Source: an uncultured Prevotellaceae bacterium
Lineage (GTDB): Bacteria > Bacteroidota > Bacteroidia > Bacteroidales > Bacteroidaceae
Direction of reading: 5' to 3'
Assembly: GCA_900316265.1 (NCBI GenBank)
Contig: ONCH01000009.1
Coordinates: 1-54,741 of the forward strand
Length of the DNA stretch: 54,741 nucleotides
The position numbers and the translations under genes are program-made. The notes under the pieces were generated by a model. It was not told the DNA's origin and made no database searches. It worked only from the letters and a program-made list of their open reading frames with translations. Every line of letters starts with the position of its first letter. Within the stretch, counting starts at the first letter, position 1. Below are positions 8,447 to 16,952 of this stretch, one piece after another.

Positions 8447-10900
8447 CTATTCTTGCTTCGGTTCTTCTGCTGCAGGTTTATTGTCGGGGAGTGCCTGTTG
8501 GTTGGCATTCTGGTGGGCAGGCTGACTGACAATATTTCCCATCTCGTCAACCACCTCGACCATCTTCTCGCCATCAACAGTCAGACTATCCACAGAGATA
8601 GAGTCGGAGTCGGCAGGAGCCTTGAAATAGCCACCACAGCCATAGTCGTTAACAGACAGGTCGGTAGGCTTGTCGAACTTGGCGTGATATTGCTTGAAGC
8701 GCTCGTCTTTCAGCACACTCTGCAGGAAGTAACCGCAGATGGGGAGTGCTGTACGGTTGCCCTGACCCAGCTCACCTGTACGGAAGTGGATGCAGCGGTA
8801 TTCGCCACCCACCCATGCGCCACAGACCAACTTAGGTGTGGTACCGATGAACCATGCGTCAGAGTGGTTGTTCGACGTTCCCGTCTTGCCACCGAAATCC
8901 GTATCAGTAACATCATAGCCCACAAAGCCGCGCAGACGCGAACTGGTACCACTCATGCCACCCATCAACAGCTGTTGAACCATGAAGGCGGACTTTGTGG
9001 AGAGTGCTTGCTGTTCATCGTCGGGAGCCACATAAATTTCGTTGCCGTCACGATCGAGGATGCGCGTGACGAGAACGGGCTCACGATGCTTACCATTATT
9101 GCAAGGCGTACAGTAGGCGTTGACGAGCTCTTCCAGCGTGACGTCGCTCGAACCCAAAGCCAAGGCGGGAGTGGGGTCGAGGTGACTCTTGATACCCATA
9201 TCGTGAGCGGTCTTGGCAATACGCTCGATACCGCATTCCTGTCCGAGTCGTACAGCCACCGAGTTGATACTCATGGCGAAGGCCTGCTTTAGGGTGATAT
9301 TTGCACCAGAGAAACGGCCGTCAGCATTCGTGGGAGCCCACGTTACTTCCTTCTTCTCCTTAGCGTCATAAACCTTCATAGCGAAGTATTCGTCCTTTCG
9401 CGTGTCACAAGGCGTGATGCCCTGGTTCATGGCCTCCGCATAAACGAACAGCTTGAATGTAGAACCCGGCTGGCGCATTGCTGTCACCTTGTCGTACTTC
9501 CACGTCTTGAAGTCGATATCGCCCACCCAGGCTTTCACATGACCCGTCTGCGGTTCCATCGCTACAAAGCCACAATGCATGAAGTGCTCCATGTAGCGGA
9601 TAGAGTCCATTGTGGACATCTCTTTCTCGATGGTTCCCTGCTCGTAGTCGAAGAGTTTCACCTTGTGCGGCAGGTTCAGATAGTAGTTGATACTATCCTC
9701 GTTGTTGTCGTACTTCTGTGCCAGAATCTTGTAGTAAGATGTCTTCTTGGCCAAGTCCTCGATGAAGTGGGGTATCTCCACATGACGCTCGTCCTGCCAA
9801 GGATTAGTGCTACCCCAATGGGCGTTGAACGTCTTCTGCACCTGTTTCATCTGCTTGACGGCAGCCTCCTCGGCATATTTCTGCAGGCGTGTATCGATGG
9901 TGGTATAAATCTTCAGACCGTCCTTGTAGAGGTCGTAGCCGTTCTCCGAGCACCATTTCTGCAGGTGGTTCTTCACGGCCTCGCGGAAGTAGAGTGCCTG
10001 TCCATCGTAGTTGTTTTCCACACTAAAGTCCAGCTTCACCGATTTCACCTTCAGCGTGTCGTAGGCCTCCTGCGTCAGGTGGTTGTGCTTCAGCATATTG
10101 TTAAGCACAACATTTCGACGGTTCATAGAGTTTTGCGGATTGATGCGCGGATTATAGTAGGTGGTAGCCTTCAGCAGACCCACAAGAACGGCAGCCTGGT
10201 CGGCGGTCAGGTCCTTGGGCGTGGTGCCGAAATATGTCTTGGCGGCTGTCTTGATGCCAAAGGCGTTGGAACCGAAATCTACGGTATTGGCATACATGGT
10301 GAGAATCTCCTTCTTGTCAAAGAAGAGCTCGATTTTCACAGCTGTAATCCATTCCTTGCTCTTCATAATGAGCATCTTCAAACCTGGAATCTCGCCCAGC
10401 AGACCTGTAGAATATTCCGTTCGCACACGGAACATATTCTTAACCAGCTGTTGTGTGATGGTCGAGGCGCCACGAGCATCGTGGTGAACGACATAATCCT
10501 TGAAAGCAGCGAAAACACCCTGGAAGTCGATACCGAAATGGTGGTAGAATCGCTCGTCTTCAGTATCTATCAAAGCTTCCCAGAAGACGGGATTGATGTC
10601 CTCGTAGGTAACGGGGGTACGGTTCTCGCTGAAATACTTGCCGATGAGCACGCCGTCGGCACTATACAGTTCAGAAGCCTGAACCGTCTTGGGGTGCATG
10701 ATAGATGACATGCCTGGCGAACGGCCAAAGAGCCACAGGAAGTTGATGTCTACCATAAACAGGTAGAGCAGGAAGGCAAAGATAAACGTCAGGAAGGCGA
10801 TACCTGCCTTGTTATACCATTTATGACCTGCGTATAGGCTTTTGTACCAGGGCCAGAAGCCTTTGATGGCTTTCCAGCATCTATCCAAGTATTTATTCAT
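8447..10900 (-). CDS. mrcA: Penicillin-binding protein 1A, bifunctional class A
   Basis: 817 residues. A single N-terminal membrane helix (residues about 31-54) is followed by a GT51 glycosyltransferase domain with [12 protein letters not shown] and [12 protein letters not shown] (about 112-160). The transpeptidase domain has SxxK in [10 protein letters not shown] (Ser nucleophile, about 475), SxN in SINS (about 545) and KTGT in GGKTGTSNN (about 669). It polymerises and crosslinks peptidoglycan in the periplasm. The C-terminal tail is Gln/Pro/Ala-rich (about 780-817). The start overlaps the miaA stop by 8 nt, so translation is probably coupled. This is the last gene of the lpx operon. Assignment is secure. 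Confidence 0.95.
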   Translation of the reverse strand: MNKYLDRCWKAIKGFWPWYKSLYAGHKWYNKAGIAFLTFIFAFLLYLFMVDINFLWLFGRSPGMSSIMHPKTVQASELYSADGVLIGKYFSENRTPVTYEDINPVFWEALIDTEDERFYHHFGIDFQGVFAAFKDYVVHHDARGASTITQQLVKNMFRVRTEYSTGLLGEIPGLKMLIMKSKEWITAVKIELFFDKKEILTMYANTVDFGSNAFGIKTAAKTYFGTTPKDLTADQAAVLVGLLKATTYYNPRINPQNSMNRRNVVLNNMLKHNHLTQEAYDTLKVKSVKLDFSVENNYDGQALYFREAVKNHLQKWCSENGYDLYKDGLKIYTTIDTRLQKYAEEAAVKQMKQVQKTFNAHWGSTNPWQDERHVEIPHFIEDLAKKTSYYKILAQKYDNNEDSINYYLNLPHKVKLFDYEQGTIEKEMSTMDSIRYMEHFMHCGFVAMEPQTGHVKAWVGDIDFKTWKYDKVTAMRQPGSTFKLFVYAEAMNQGITPCDTRKDEYFAMKVYDAKEKKEVTWAPTNADGRFSGANITLKQAFAMSINSVAVRLGQECGIERIAKTAHDMGIKSHLDPTPALALGSSDVTLEELVNAYCTPCNNGKHREPVLVTRILDRDGNEIYVAPDDEQQALSTKSAFMVQQLLMGGMSGTSSRLRGFVGYDVTDTDFGGKTGTSNNHSDAWFIGTTPKLVCGAWVGGEYRCIHFRTGELGQGNRTALPICGYFLQSVLKDERFKQYHAKFDKPTDLSVNDYGCGGYFKAPADSDSISVDSLTVDGEKMVEVVDEMGNIVSQPAHQNANQQALPDNKPAAEEPKQE

Positions 10901-11786
10901 AGTGCGTAATATAGTTCAGTATGTCTTGTATGTCGTCTGGGTGGAACCACCTCATATTTTCGTCGCGCTTGAACCACGTCAGCTGTTTGCGGGCATATCG
11001 GCGAGTGTTCCCCTTGATGCGTTCTACGGCTTCGTCTAATGGCCAGCGTCCGTCGAGATAGTCGAATAGTTCTTTGTAACCTACTGTATTCAAGGCGTTT
11101 GTCTGTCGTTTATCAACCAGTCCTTTAACCTCATCCAGTAGTCCGTCTTCCATCATTTGGTCCACGCGTTGGTTGATGCGGTTATAGAGTTCCTCGCGGT
11201 CGCGGTTCAGTCCAATCTTGATGATGCGGAAGGGGCGCTCTTTTTTCTGCTGTGTACGGAATGACGTGTATGTCTTGCCCGTCTGGTGACAGATTTCCAG
11301 CGCATGGATGACGCGTCGGTAGTTCTGGCGGTCCACGATGGCGTAGTGCTCAGGGTCCAGTTGCTTCAACTCTTCGCAGAGTGCCTCCAGTCCTTCCTCC
11401 TTGTAGCGCCGTTTCATCTCCTCGCGGATGTCGTCTTTAACGGTAGGTATGTCGTCTATGCCGTTGCATACCGCATCGATATACATCATCGAGCCGCCTG
11501 AGAGAAGACTAATACCTGAAGGCTGAGCCTCCAGGCATGCTAAAACCTCCTGTTCGTACATGGAGGCGTTATAGTAGTCGTCGATGCTCTTGGTCCCTAC
11601 AAAGAGGTGTGGCACTTGCCGCAGTTGTTCGTCGGTAGGCGCTGCAGTCCCAATCTTCAGCTCTCGGTAGATTTGTCGTGAGTCGGCGTTGATGACGGGT
11701 ACGCCGTAGTGTTGTGCCAACTGCATGGTTAGCGCCGTCTTACCTACAGCCGTAGGTCCCGTTATCACGACCAGCGTCTTACTCAC
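10893..11786 (-). CDS. miaA: tRNA dimethylallyltransferase
   Basis: 297 residues. MiaA adds a dimethylallyl group to A37 of tRNAs reading UNN codons. The P-loop GPTAVGKT lies at about 10-17, [17 protein letters not shown] at about 34-50 is the classic DSRQ substrate motif, and [16 protein letters not shown] follows at about 96-111. The [14 protein letters not shown] helix and the C-terminal [12 protein letters not shown] are also diagnostic. The start codon is GTG at 11786, inside a purine-rich repeat that fills the 23-bp gap after lpxA. An out-of-frame ATG just upstream stops after five codons. The gene sits in an envelope operon without an obvious functional link. Confidence 0.95.
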   Translation of the reverse strand: MSKTLVVITGPTAVGKTALTMQLAQHYGVPVINADSRQIYRELKIGTAAPTDEQLRQVPHLFVGTKSIDDYYNASMYEQEVLACLEAQPSGISLLSGGSMMYIDAVCNGIDDIPTVKDDIREEMKRRYKEEGLEALCEELKQLDPEHYAIVDRQNYRRVIHALEICHQTGKTYTSFRTQQKKERPFRIIKIGLNRDREELYNRINQRVDQMMEDGLLDEVKGLVDKRQTNALNTVGYKELFDYLDGRWPLDEAVERIKGNTRRYARKQLTWFKRDENMRWFHPDDIQDILNYITHYE

Positions 11787-11812
11787 TTCTCACCATTAGC
11801 TTCTCGCCTCTA
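11781..11812. repeat. Degenerate period-7 repeat at the lpxA-miaA junction
   Basis: On the plus strand the heptads TTCTCAC, CATTAGC, TTCTCGC and CTCTATC follow each other. They belong to the same family as those before uvrA and in front of the rpsA promoter. On the coding (minus) strand they are purine-rich and supply the GTG start and possibly the ribosome-binding region of miaA. Confidence 0.5.
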
Positions 11813-12580
11813 TCGAATCACTCCTCGCTTAGAGCTCTCGATGAACGAGCAGATATAGTCAACCTCCTTAGAGTCAGGATATTTGGCGCGTGCCTCGGCA
11901 ACACCATCCTTGAGGATACCCTTGGAGTAGATGATGCGATAGGCGTCGTGGATGGCGTCGATAACCTCGTTGGGGAATCCGCGGCGGCGCAGTCCGATAA
12001 GGTTCACACCAGCATAACGGATGGGTTCCTTGCCTGCGATAACATAGGGTGGGATGTCCTGCGAGGTACGGCTACCACCTTGGAACATGATGTAGCCACC
12101 CACGTGGAGGAACTGGTGGAACAGGCAACAGGCAGAGATGATAGCGTTATCGTCGACTACCACCTCGCCGGCAAACTTTGTAGAGTTACCGATGATGCAG
12201 CCGTTACCGATTTCGCAGTCATGACCGATGTGCATGTTCTCCATCAACAGGTTGCCGTTGCCCACGACGGTCTTACCCTTCGAGGCCGTACCGCGGCTGA
12301 TGGTGACATTCTCGCGAATAGAGTTGTTATTGCCTATTTCGCAGGTAGTCTCTTCGCCCTGGAACTTCAGGTCCTGGGGCTTTGTTGAAATGCTGGCACC
12401 AGGGAAGAACTCGTTGTTGTTGCCTATGCGGGCACCATAGTGGATGGTGACATTATTCAGAAACTTGTTATTGTCGCCGATGACGACATTCTTGTCGATG
12501 ACGCAGAAAGGGCCGATAATGTTGTTATCGCCCATCTTTGCCTCGGGGTCAACGACTGCCAGTGGATGTATCTGGTTCAT
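11810..12580 (-). CDS. lpxA: Acyl-ACP:UDP-GlcNAc O-acyltransferase
   Basis: 256 residues, the first enzyme of lipid A synthesis. The N-terminal two thirds are hexapeptide repeats of a left-handed beta helix (for example IGDNNKFLNNVTIH and IGNNNSIRENVTIS). The catalytic His is in MENMHIGHDCEIG (about 118-130), and the acyl-chain region is ACCLFHQFLHVGGYIMFQGG. The C-terminal helical part starts around NLIGLRRRGFP. The protein is a homotrimer in the family and cytoplasmic. The gene lies 27 bp after lpxC-fabZ and 23 bp before miaA in the lpxD-led operon. Nothing odd was seen. Confidence 0.96.
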   Translation of the reverse strand: MNQIHPLAVVDPEAKMGDNNIIGPFCVIDKNVVIGDNNKFLNNVTIHYGARIGNNNEFFPGASISTKPQDLKFQGEETTCEIGNNNSIRENVTISRGTASKGKTVVGNGNLLMENMHIGHDCEIGNGCIIGNSTKFAGEVVVDDNAIISACCLFHQFLHVGGYIMFQGGSRTSQDIPPYVIAGKEPIRYAGVNLIGLRRRGFPNEVIDAIHDAYRIIYSKGILKDGVAEARAKYPDSKEVDYICSFIESSKRGVIR

Positions 12581-12607
12581 GCGCGTACAATATTATTATA
12601 TAATAGT

Positions 12608-13990
12608 TTATTTGTTCTTGACAATCTGGGCTGTGAAGGTGGCCTCTGATACCACATGATCACCCACGAAGACGTAGCCCTTCATTGAGGAGATACCGTG
12701 GCGCACAGGTGCCAGCAAATCAACCTTGAAGATGAGTGTGTCGCCTGGAACAACCTTCTGGCGGAACTTCACGTCGTCAATCTTCATGAAGTATGTGGAC
12801 CAGCGCTCTGGCTCCTCCAGCGTGTTCAGCACGAGCAGACCGCCACATTGTGCCATCGCCTCAATCTGCAGCACGCCAGGCATCACAGGCTCCTCAGGGA
12901 AGTGTCCCTGGAAGAACGGCTCGTTGGAGGTGACATTCTTGATGCCGACAATCGTATTGGCACCCAGCGCGATAACCTTATCAACCAGCTGCATGGGGTA
13001 GCGGTGGGGCAGCAGTTCGCGAATCTTGTTGACGTCCATTACTGGCTCCTCATTGGGGTCGTAAATGGGTGCCTGGATTTCGTGCTTGCGGATCTCGCGA
13101 CGCATCTGGCGGGCGAACTTGTTATTGATGGTGTGTCCAGGACGGGTGGCGATGATGCGACCCTTGATGGGCTTGCCGATAAGTGCCATATCGCCGATGA
13201 CGTCGAGCAGCTTATGGCGTGTGCACTCGTTCTCCCATACCAGTGGCTTGTGCTGAATGTAACCCAGCTCGGTAGCGTCGCGGTGTTCTACGCCCAGCAT
13301 GTCGGCCAGCGAGTCCAGACGCTCCTGTGTGGTCTGTCGCTCGTAGATGACGATAGCGTTGTCCAGGTCGCCACCCTTGATAAGGTTGGCCTGCAACAGC
13401 GGTTCAATATCGCGAACGAAGACGAAAGTGCGTGCGGCAGCTATTTCGGTGGGGAAGTTCTCCATGTTGTCGAGTGTGGCAAACTGTGAGTTGATAATTT
13501 TCGACTCAAAGCTGCACATGGCGGTGATGGAGAAGTCCTCGTCGGGCAGGATGGTGATACATGAACCAGTATTCTCGTCGGTCACCTCAATCTTCTTGCG
13601 AATGACGTACCAGTCCTTAGGAGCGTTCTGCTCCTCGGTGCCTACCTCCTTGATTTTCTCAATATACTGAATGGCTGAGCCGTCCAGAATAGGGAACTCA
13701 GGACCATTGACCTGAATCAGACAGTTGTCGATGCCCAGAGCGTAGAGGGCAGCCAGTCCGTGTTCTACTGTTGATACGCGGGCTTCTCCCTTGGCCAGTA
13801 CGGTTCCGCGCTGGGTGTCGATGACGTTCTCAGCAATGGCGTCGATGACAGGTTCACCTTCCAGGTCGATACGCTTGATTTTGTAACCGGTATTCTCTGA
13901 TGCGGGATTGAACGTGACGGTCAGGTTCAGACCAGTGTGCAGTCCCTTACCAAACAGCGAAAAACTGCCTTTCAGCGTCTTTTGTTTCAT
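12608..13990 (-). CDS. lpxC/fabZ: Bifunctional LpxC deacetylase / FabZ 3-hydroxyacyl-ACP dehydratase
   Basis: 460 residues formed by two complete enzymes. Residues 1-about 300 are LpxC, the zinc deacetylase that commits UDP-3-O-acyl-GlcNAc to lipid A, with STVEHGLAALYALGID (zinc His, about 73-88) and CTRHKLLDVIGD (zinc His and Asp, about 236-247). Residues about 315-460 are FabZ, with LLPHRYPMQLVDKV and the active-site GHFPEEPVMPGVLQIEAMAQ. Fusion of these two is characteristic of Bacteroidetes and couples acyl-chain supply to lipid A synthesis. It lies between lpxD and lpxA in the operon, starting 11 bp after the lpxD stop. Confidence 0.97.
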   Translation of the reverse strand: MKQKTLKGSFSLFGKGLHTGLNLTVTFNPASENTGYKIKRIDLEGEPVIDAIAENVIDTQRGTVLAKGEARVSTVEHGLAALYALGIDNCLIQVNGPEFPILDGSAIQYIEKIKEVGTEEQNAPKDWYVIRKKIEVTDENTGSCITILPDEDFSITAMCSFESKIINSQFATLDNMENFPTEIAAARTFVFVRDIEPLLQANLIKGGDLDNAIVIYERQTTQERLDSLADMLGVEHRDATELGYIQHKPLVWENECTRHKLLDVIGDMALIGKPIKGRIIATRPGHTINNKFARQMRREIRKHEIQAPIYDPNEEPVMDVNKIRELLPHRYPMQLVDKVIALGANTIVGIKNVTSNEPFFQGHFPEEPVMPGVLQIEAMAQCGGLLVLNTLEEPERWSTYFMKIDDVKFRQKVVPGDTLIFKVDLLAPVRHGISSMKGYVFVGDHVVSEATFTAQIVKNK

Positions 13991-14000
13991 AGTATCGTGT

Positions 14001-14984
14001 TTATTTTGTTTTCTTTAATTCTTCGATTTCCCTGCGCAGGGCGGCAATCTCCTTGTACATGTCGGGCAGCTTTGCATCCAGAGCGCGAGCCTTGAAATAC
14101 ATCTTCGGGTTCACGGCAGGAGCACCGATAAGCTGTTCACCGTCACCCTTGGTATTGCCGATAACGCCCGCCTGGGCACCTACGAAGGTCTTGTCTGCAA
14201 CCTTGATGTGGCCTGAGAAACCAGCCTGTCCACCCACCATACACCAAGCACCAATCTTTGTCGAACCAGCCATGCCAACCTGTGCTGACATGACGGTATT
14301 CTCGCCGATTTCGCAGTTGTGGGCCACCTGAATGAGGTTGTCCAGCTTAACACCCTTGTGGATAATGGTCTGACCCATCGTTGAGCGGTCCACGCAGGTG
14401 TTTGCGCCAATCTCCACGTCGTCCTCGATTACCACGATGCCTATTTGTGGAATCTTATCGTAACCTTCCTGGTTGGGTGCAAAACCGAAGCCGTCTGCAC
14501 CAATCACGCTACCAGCATGGATAGTGACGTTCTTGCCAATCTGACAGCCGTCGTAGATGGTGACGTGTGGGAAGATGCGTGTGCCGTCGCCAATCGTCAC
14601 ATTCTCGCCGATGTAGGCAAACGGAGCGATATAGACGTTCTCGCCAATCTTAGCGGTCTTCGAAACGAAAGCCAGCGGGTCGACACCCGTCTTCTTCGGC
14701 ATCATCGAGGCGTACAGCTGCAGCAGCTTGGCGACGCTCTCGTAGGCGTTCTTGACGCGGATGAGGGTGCATGTTACGGGCTGTGTCAGTTCAACGTCCT
14801 CGTTGATGAGCACTACGCTTGACTTGGTATCATAAATGTATGCGGTATATTTTGGATTTGAGAGGAACGAAATGGCTCCTTCCTTACCTTCTTCAATCTT
14901 CGCAAAAGTGTTGATTTTGGCGTCTGGATTGCCCTCAACACGGCCGTTAATCATGTCGGCTACTTGCTTGGCTGTAAACTCCAT
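14001..14984 (-). CDS. lpxD: UDP-3-O-acylglucosamine N-acyltransferase
   Basis: About 327 residues from the ATG at 14984. An in-frame ATG at 14993 would add three residues, and both lie downstream of the promoter. The N-terminal uridine-binding domain includes [16 protein letters not shown] and ISFLSNPKY. The middle is a left-handed beta helix (residues about 105-280) with [18 protein letters not shown] and [16 protein letters not shown], which contains the catalytic His. A C-terminal helix ([26 protein letters not shown]) probably binds acyl carrier protein. It adds the N-linked hydroxyacyl chain in the third step of lipid A synthesis. It is first in the operon. Confidence 0.95.
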   Translation of the reverse strand: MEFTAKQVADMINGRVEGNPDAKINTFAKIEEGKEGAISFLSNPKYTAYIYDTKSSVVLINEDVELTQPVTCTLIRVKNAYESVAKLLQLYASMMPKKTGVDPLAFVSKTAKIGENVYIAPFAYIGENVTIGDGTRIFPHVTIYDGCQIGKNVTIHAGSVIGADGFGFAPNQEGYDKIPQIGIVVIEDDVEIGANTCVDRSTMGQTIIHKGVKLDNLIQVAHNCEIGENTVMSAQVGMAGSTKIGAWCMVGGQAGFSGHIKVADKTFVGAQAGVIGNTKGDGEQLIGAPAVNPKMYFKARALDAKLPDMYKEIAALRREIEELKKTK

Positions 14985-15012
14985 AGTATGCATTCGGTTT
15001 TAATAAACGCTG

Positions 15013-15044
15013 CAAAGTTACGAAAAACTATACAAAACTCCAAA
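15013..15044 (-). promoter_or_regulatory. Promoter of the lpxD-lpxC/fabZ-lpxA-miaA-PBP1A operon
   Basis: Minus strand: -33 TTTG (15041-15044), 20-nt spacer, -7 TAACTTTG (15013-15020), a full consensus match. It begins only 9 bp after the end of the HD-domain gene. Confidence 0.75.
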
Positions 15045-15053
15045 TTTTTTTGC

Positions 15054-16274
15054 CTAAACTCGCTGATAGCAGAGGTAATATTTGCGTATTTTCTTTGAAA
15101 GCAGCTGTACGTTGAGGATTTCCGAAGCCTCGGCGATGTCCTTCACGGTGCCGTCCTTATAGAGGATTCCGATGCTGTCGTCGTCAGGGTTATACATGTC
15201 CTTGCCAATTTCTGTGAGCGACATCATGTGGCGCGTGTCCTCCAGGCTGATGCCCATCTTCTGGGCTATCTGCTGGCGTATCTCGCTGAGGTGTTCCTCC
15301 GTGGGTGGCTCTTCCGTGACCTCCACCTTGAACAGGCGGCGATCTACGAGGTCGGTGGCCAGCGTGGCCAGTATCTTGTCGGCGTGGTGGCGCCACACCT
15401 TCAGGGCGCTCCAGATGTCGCTATCGTCCAGCTCGGCATACATGGCCAGTGCCTCGTCGTGGGTTGCAAACCACTCGCCATCGACGTCGTTCCTGAGGAA
15501 GTAGGCGAGGGCAGGGGATGCGAATACCTCATGGCCTTCCTTGACCAGCTGCTTGGCACGGTTCAGAGCGTTTACCAGTATCTTCTCGTAGCCCACGGTA
15601 GTCTTGTGCAGATACACCTGCCAGTACATCAGTCGTCTGGTCGTCAGGTAGTTCTCCACGGAGTAGATTCCCTTCGCCTCGACCACCAGTCGGTCGTCTG
15701 CCACGTTGAGCATTTTGATGATGCGCGCTGAGCCGATATTTCCCTCCGTGACGCCTGTATAGAACGAGTCGCGGCGCAGGTAGTCCAGTCTGTCCATATC
15801 CAGTTGCGAGGATATCAGCTGGTGGAAAATCTTGTTCGGGTACTCGTCCTTGAAGATGCTTATCGCCAGGTTTAGCTGACCCTTCAGGTCGTTGTTTATC
15901 TGTTCCATCATCAAGAGCGAGATGTCCTCATGCGAGATGCCGTGCATCAGCGTGTTTTCCAGCACGTGCGAGAAGGGCCCGTGACCAATGTCGTGCATCA
16001 GGATGGCGGCTTGTACCGCCTCGGCCTCCGAATCAAAGATGTAGATACCCTTCTCGGTCAGCGATTTCACGGCCTCCGACATCAGGTGCAGGGCACCTAG
16101 CGAGTGCTGGAAGCGCGTGTGACGTGCACCGGGATAGACCACCGATGCTAGACCCAGTTGTACGATGCGGTTCAGGCGCTGGAACAACGGGTGCTGCACG
16201 ATGTCGTACAGCAATCCTCTTCTTATCTTGATAAACCCGAATACCGGGTCGTTAATTATCTTGTGTTCGTTCAT
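15054..16274 (-). CDS. HD-domain phosphohydrolase, dNTPase/SAMHD1-like family
   Basis: About 406 residues from the ATG at 16274 (MNEHKIIND). I prefer this start over upstream in-frame codons because the consensus promoter lies at 16284-16315, inside any longer version. The HD motifs are HTRFQHSLGA (residues about 52-61), HDIGHGPFSHVLEN (about 93-106) and DMDRLDYLRRDSFYTG (about 158-173). These residues coordinate the metal that hydrolyses a triphosphate or other phosphoester. The family includes the deoxynucleotide triphosphohydrolases related to SAMHD1 and YwfO. The substrate cannot be told from sequence. It is transcribed alone. Confidence 0.85.
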   Translation of the reverse strand: MNEHKIINDPVFGFIKIRRGLLYDIVQHPLFQRLNRIVQLGLASVVYPGARHTRFQHSLGALHLMSEAVKSLTEKGIYIFDSEAEAVQAAILMHDIGHGPFSHVLENTLMHGISHEDISLLMMEQINNDLKGQLNLAISIFKDEYPNKIFHQLISSQLDMDRLDYLRRDSFYTGVTEGNIGSARIIKMLNVADDRLVVEAKGIYSVENYLTTRRLMYWQVYLHKTTVGYEKILVNALNRAKQLVKEGHEVFASPALAYFLRNDVDGEWFATHDEALAMYAELDDSDIWSALKVWRHHADKILATLATDLVDRRLFKVEVTEEPPTEEHLSEIRQQIAQKMGISLEDTRHMMSLTEIGKDMYNPDDDSIGILYKDGTVKDIAEASEILNVQLLSKKIRKYYLCYQRV

Positions 16275-16283
16275 AACTATTTG

Positions 16284-16315
16284 CAAAGGTAGTACTTTTT
16301 TCTGAACTATCCAAA
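16284..16315 (-). promoter_or_regulatory. Promoter of the HD-domain gene, almost no leader
   Basis: Minus strand: -33 TTTG (16312-16315), 20-nt spacer, -7 TACCTTTG (16284-16291). Only 9 nt separate the -7 element from the ATG at 16274, so the transcript should be leaderless or have a leader of a few nucleotides. Confidence 0.75.
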
Positions 16316-16433
16316 GAATTACGAAAAAAGCAACCACCTTCTTAGACAGCGACGGCATCGAGACCTCAGAAGAAATCCGATAACTCTCGATAACTATCGC
16401 GATAATGGCCATATAGGAGATTGCGTGAGAATT

Positions 16434-16582
16434 CCTTACAGTCTTACAATCTTACAATTCAAAAAAGGGGGTCTACATTTCCTTATCATAATATATAACT
16501 AATTGATATATAAATAGTTATATATAATATTAAAAGGGAGCACACCCCTTAAAAAACAACTGTAAGACTGTAAGGTTGTAAG
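16434..16582. repeat. Nested inverted repeat with three 8-bp repeats on each side
   Basis: The left side (16435-16458) has three tandem octamers: CTTACAGT, CTTACAAT, CTTACAAT. The right side (16559-16582) has ACTGTAAG, ACTGTAAG, GTTGTAAG, the same family on the other strand. A 15-bp exact inverted match links 16434-16448 to 16561-16575. Inside are AAGGGG (16465-16470) against CCCCTT (16545-16550), and an AT-only core with 11-bp arms ATATATAACTA (16491-16501) and TAGTTATATAT (16515-16525). It lies between the HD gene promoter and the carB terminator. No ORF of note was seen in it. Function is unknown. Confidence 0.75.
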
Positions 16583-16840
16583 ATTTAGTAAGTATTATTT
16601 TTCTAAATAGCAGATTTTCAAGAATTTACGGTGTTCTTAAGTCAATGGCGATGACAGTAATCTACTCCAAATAGGGGATAAATTGCATCAATTTCTCCTC
16701 TAAAAGGCCTCAAAAAGCATGCAAAAACCTCTTGTTTTGATGCTTTTAACCCTCTTTGGCGCACATTGGGGCTTCGCTAAAAATCAGTCTCATACTCTCA
16801 TTGAGGGGGTAATATGCGGAGAAATGGCTATTGGAGTGCC
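16583..16840. other. Intergenic stretch, no feature recognised
   Basis: This is part of the roughly 680 bp between carB and the HD gene. I saw no convincing coding region, RNA gene or consensus promoter in it. It has scattered short inverted matches (for example AAAAGCAT near 16712 and ATGCTTTT near 16739), which could form a weak hairpin but are not distinctive. Confidence 0.4.
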
Positions 16841-16844
16841 AAAA

Positions 16845-16937
16845 TCAGCCTAATAAGCATCAAAAATCAGCCTAATACAAGTGCGTATTAGGCTGATCTG
16901 GAACTGTATTAGCCTAATAACACATGCGTATTAGGCT
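16845..16937 (-). terminator. Tandem hairpins built from an AGCCTAATA repeat, downstream of carB
   Basis: Five copies of the 9-mer AGCCTAATA or its complement occur in 93 bp. Two pairs form hairpins: 16911-16937 (9-bp stem) and 16866-16897 (13-bp perfect stem, arms ATCAGCCTAATAC and GTATTAGGCTGAT, 6-nt loop). On the minus strand the second hairpin runs straight into a run of Ts, about 56 nt after the carB stop, as expected for an intrinsic terminator. A fifth, unpaired copy at 16847-16855 is again followed by Ts on the minus strand. A related dyad occurs at 2082-2096. Confidence 0.6.
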
Positions 16938-16952
16938 TATTACAAAGAACGG

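Noticed and set aside
9539-10708. Long open frame (389 codons) on the plus strand
   Set aside because: It lies wholly inside PBP1A on the other strand. PBP1A has all catalytic motifs, and the opposite frame shows no protein family features.
16275-16412. 46-residue N-terminal extension of the HD-domain protein
   Set aside because: The consensus promoter (16284-16315) lies inside it, and the extension has no family resemblance. MNEHK at 16274 is the better start.
16434-16582. Possible CRISPR array
   Set aside because: The repeats are 8 bp, directly adjacent and inverted between sides, with no spacers of uniform length and no cas genes.
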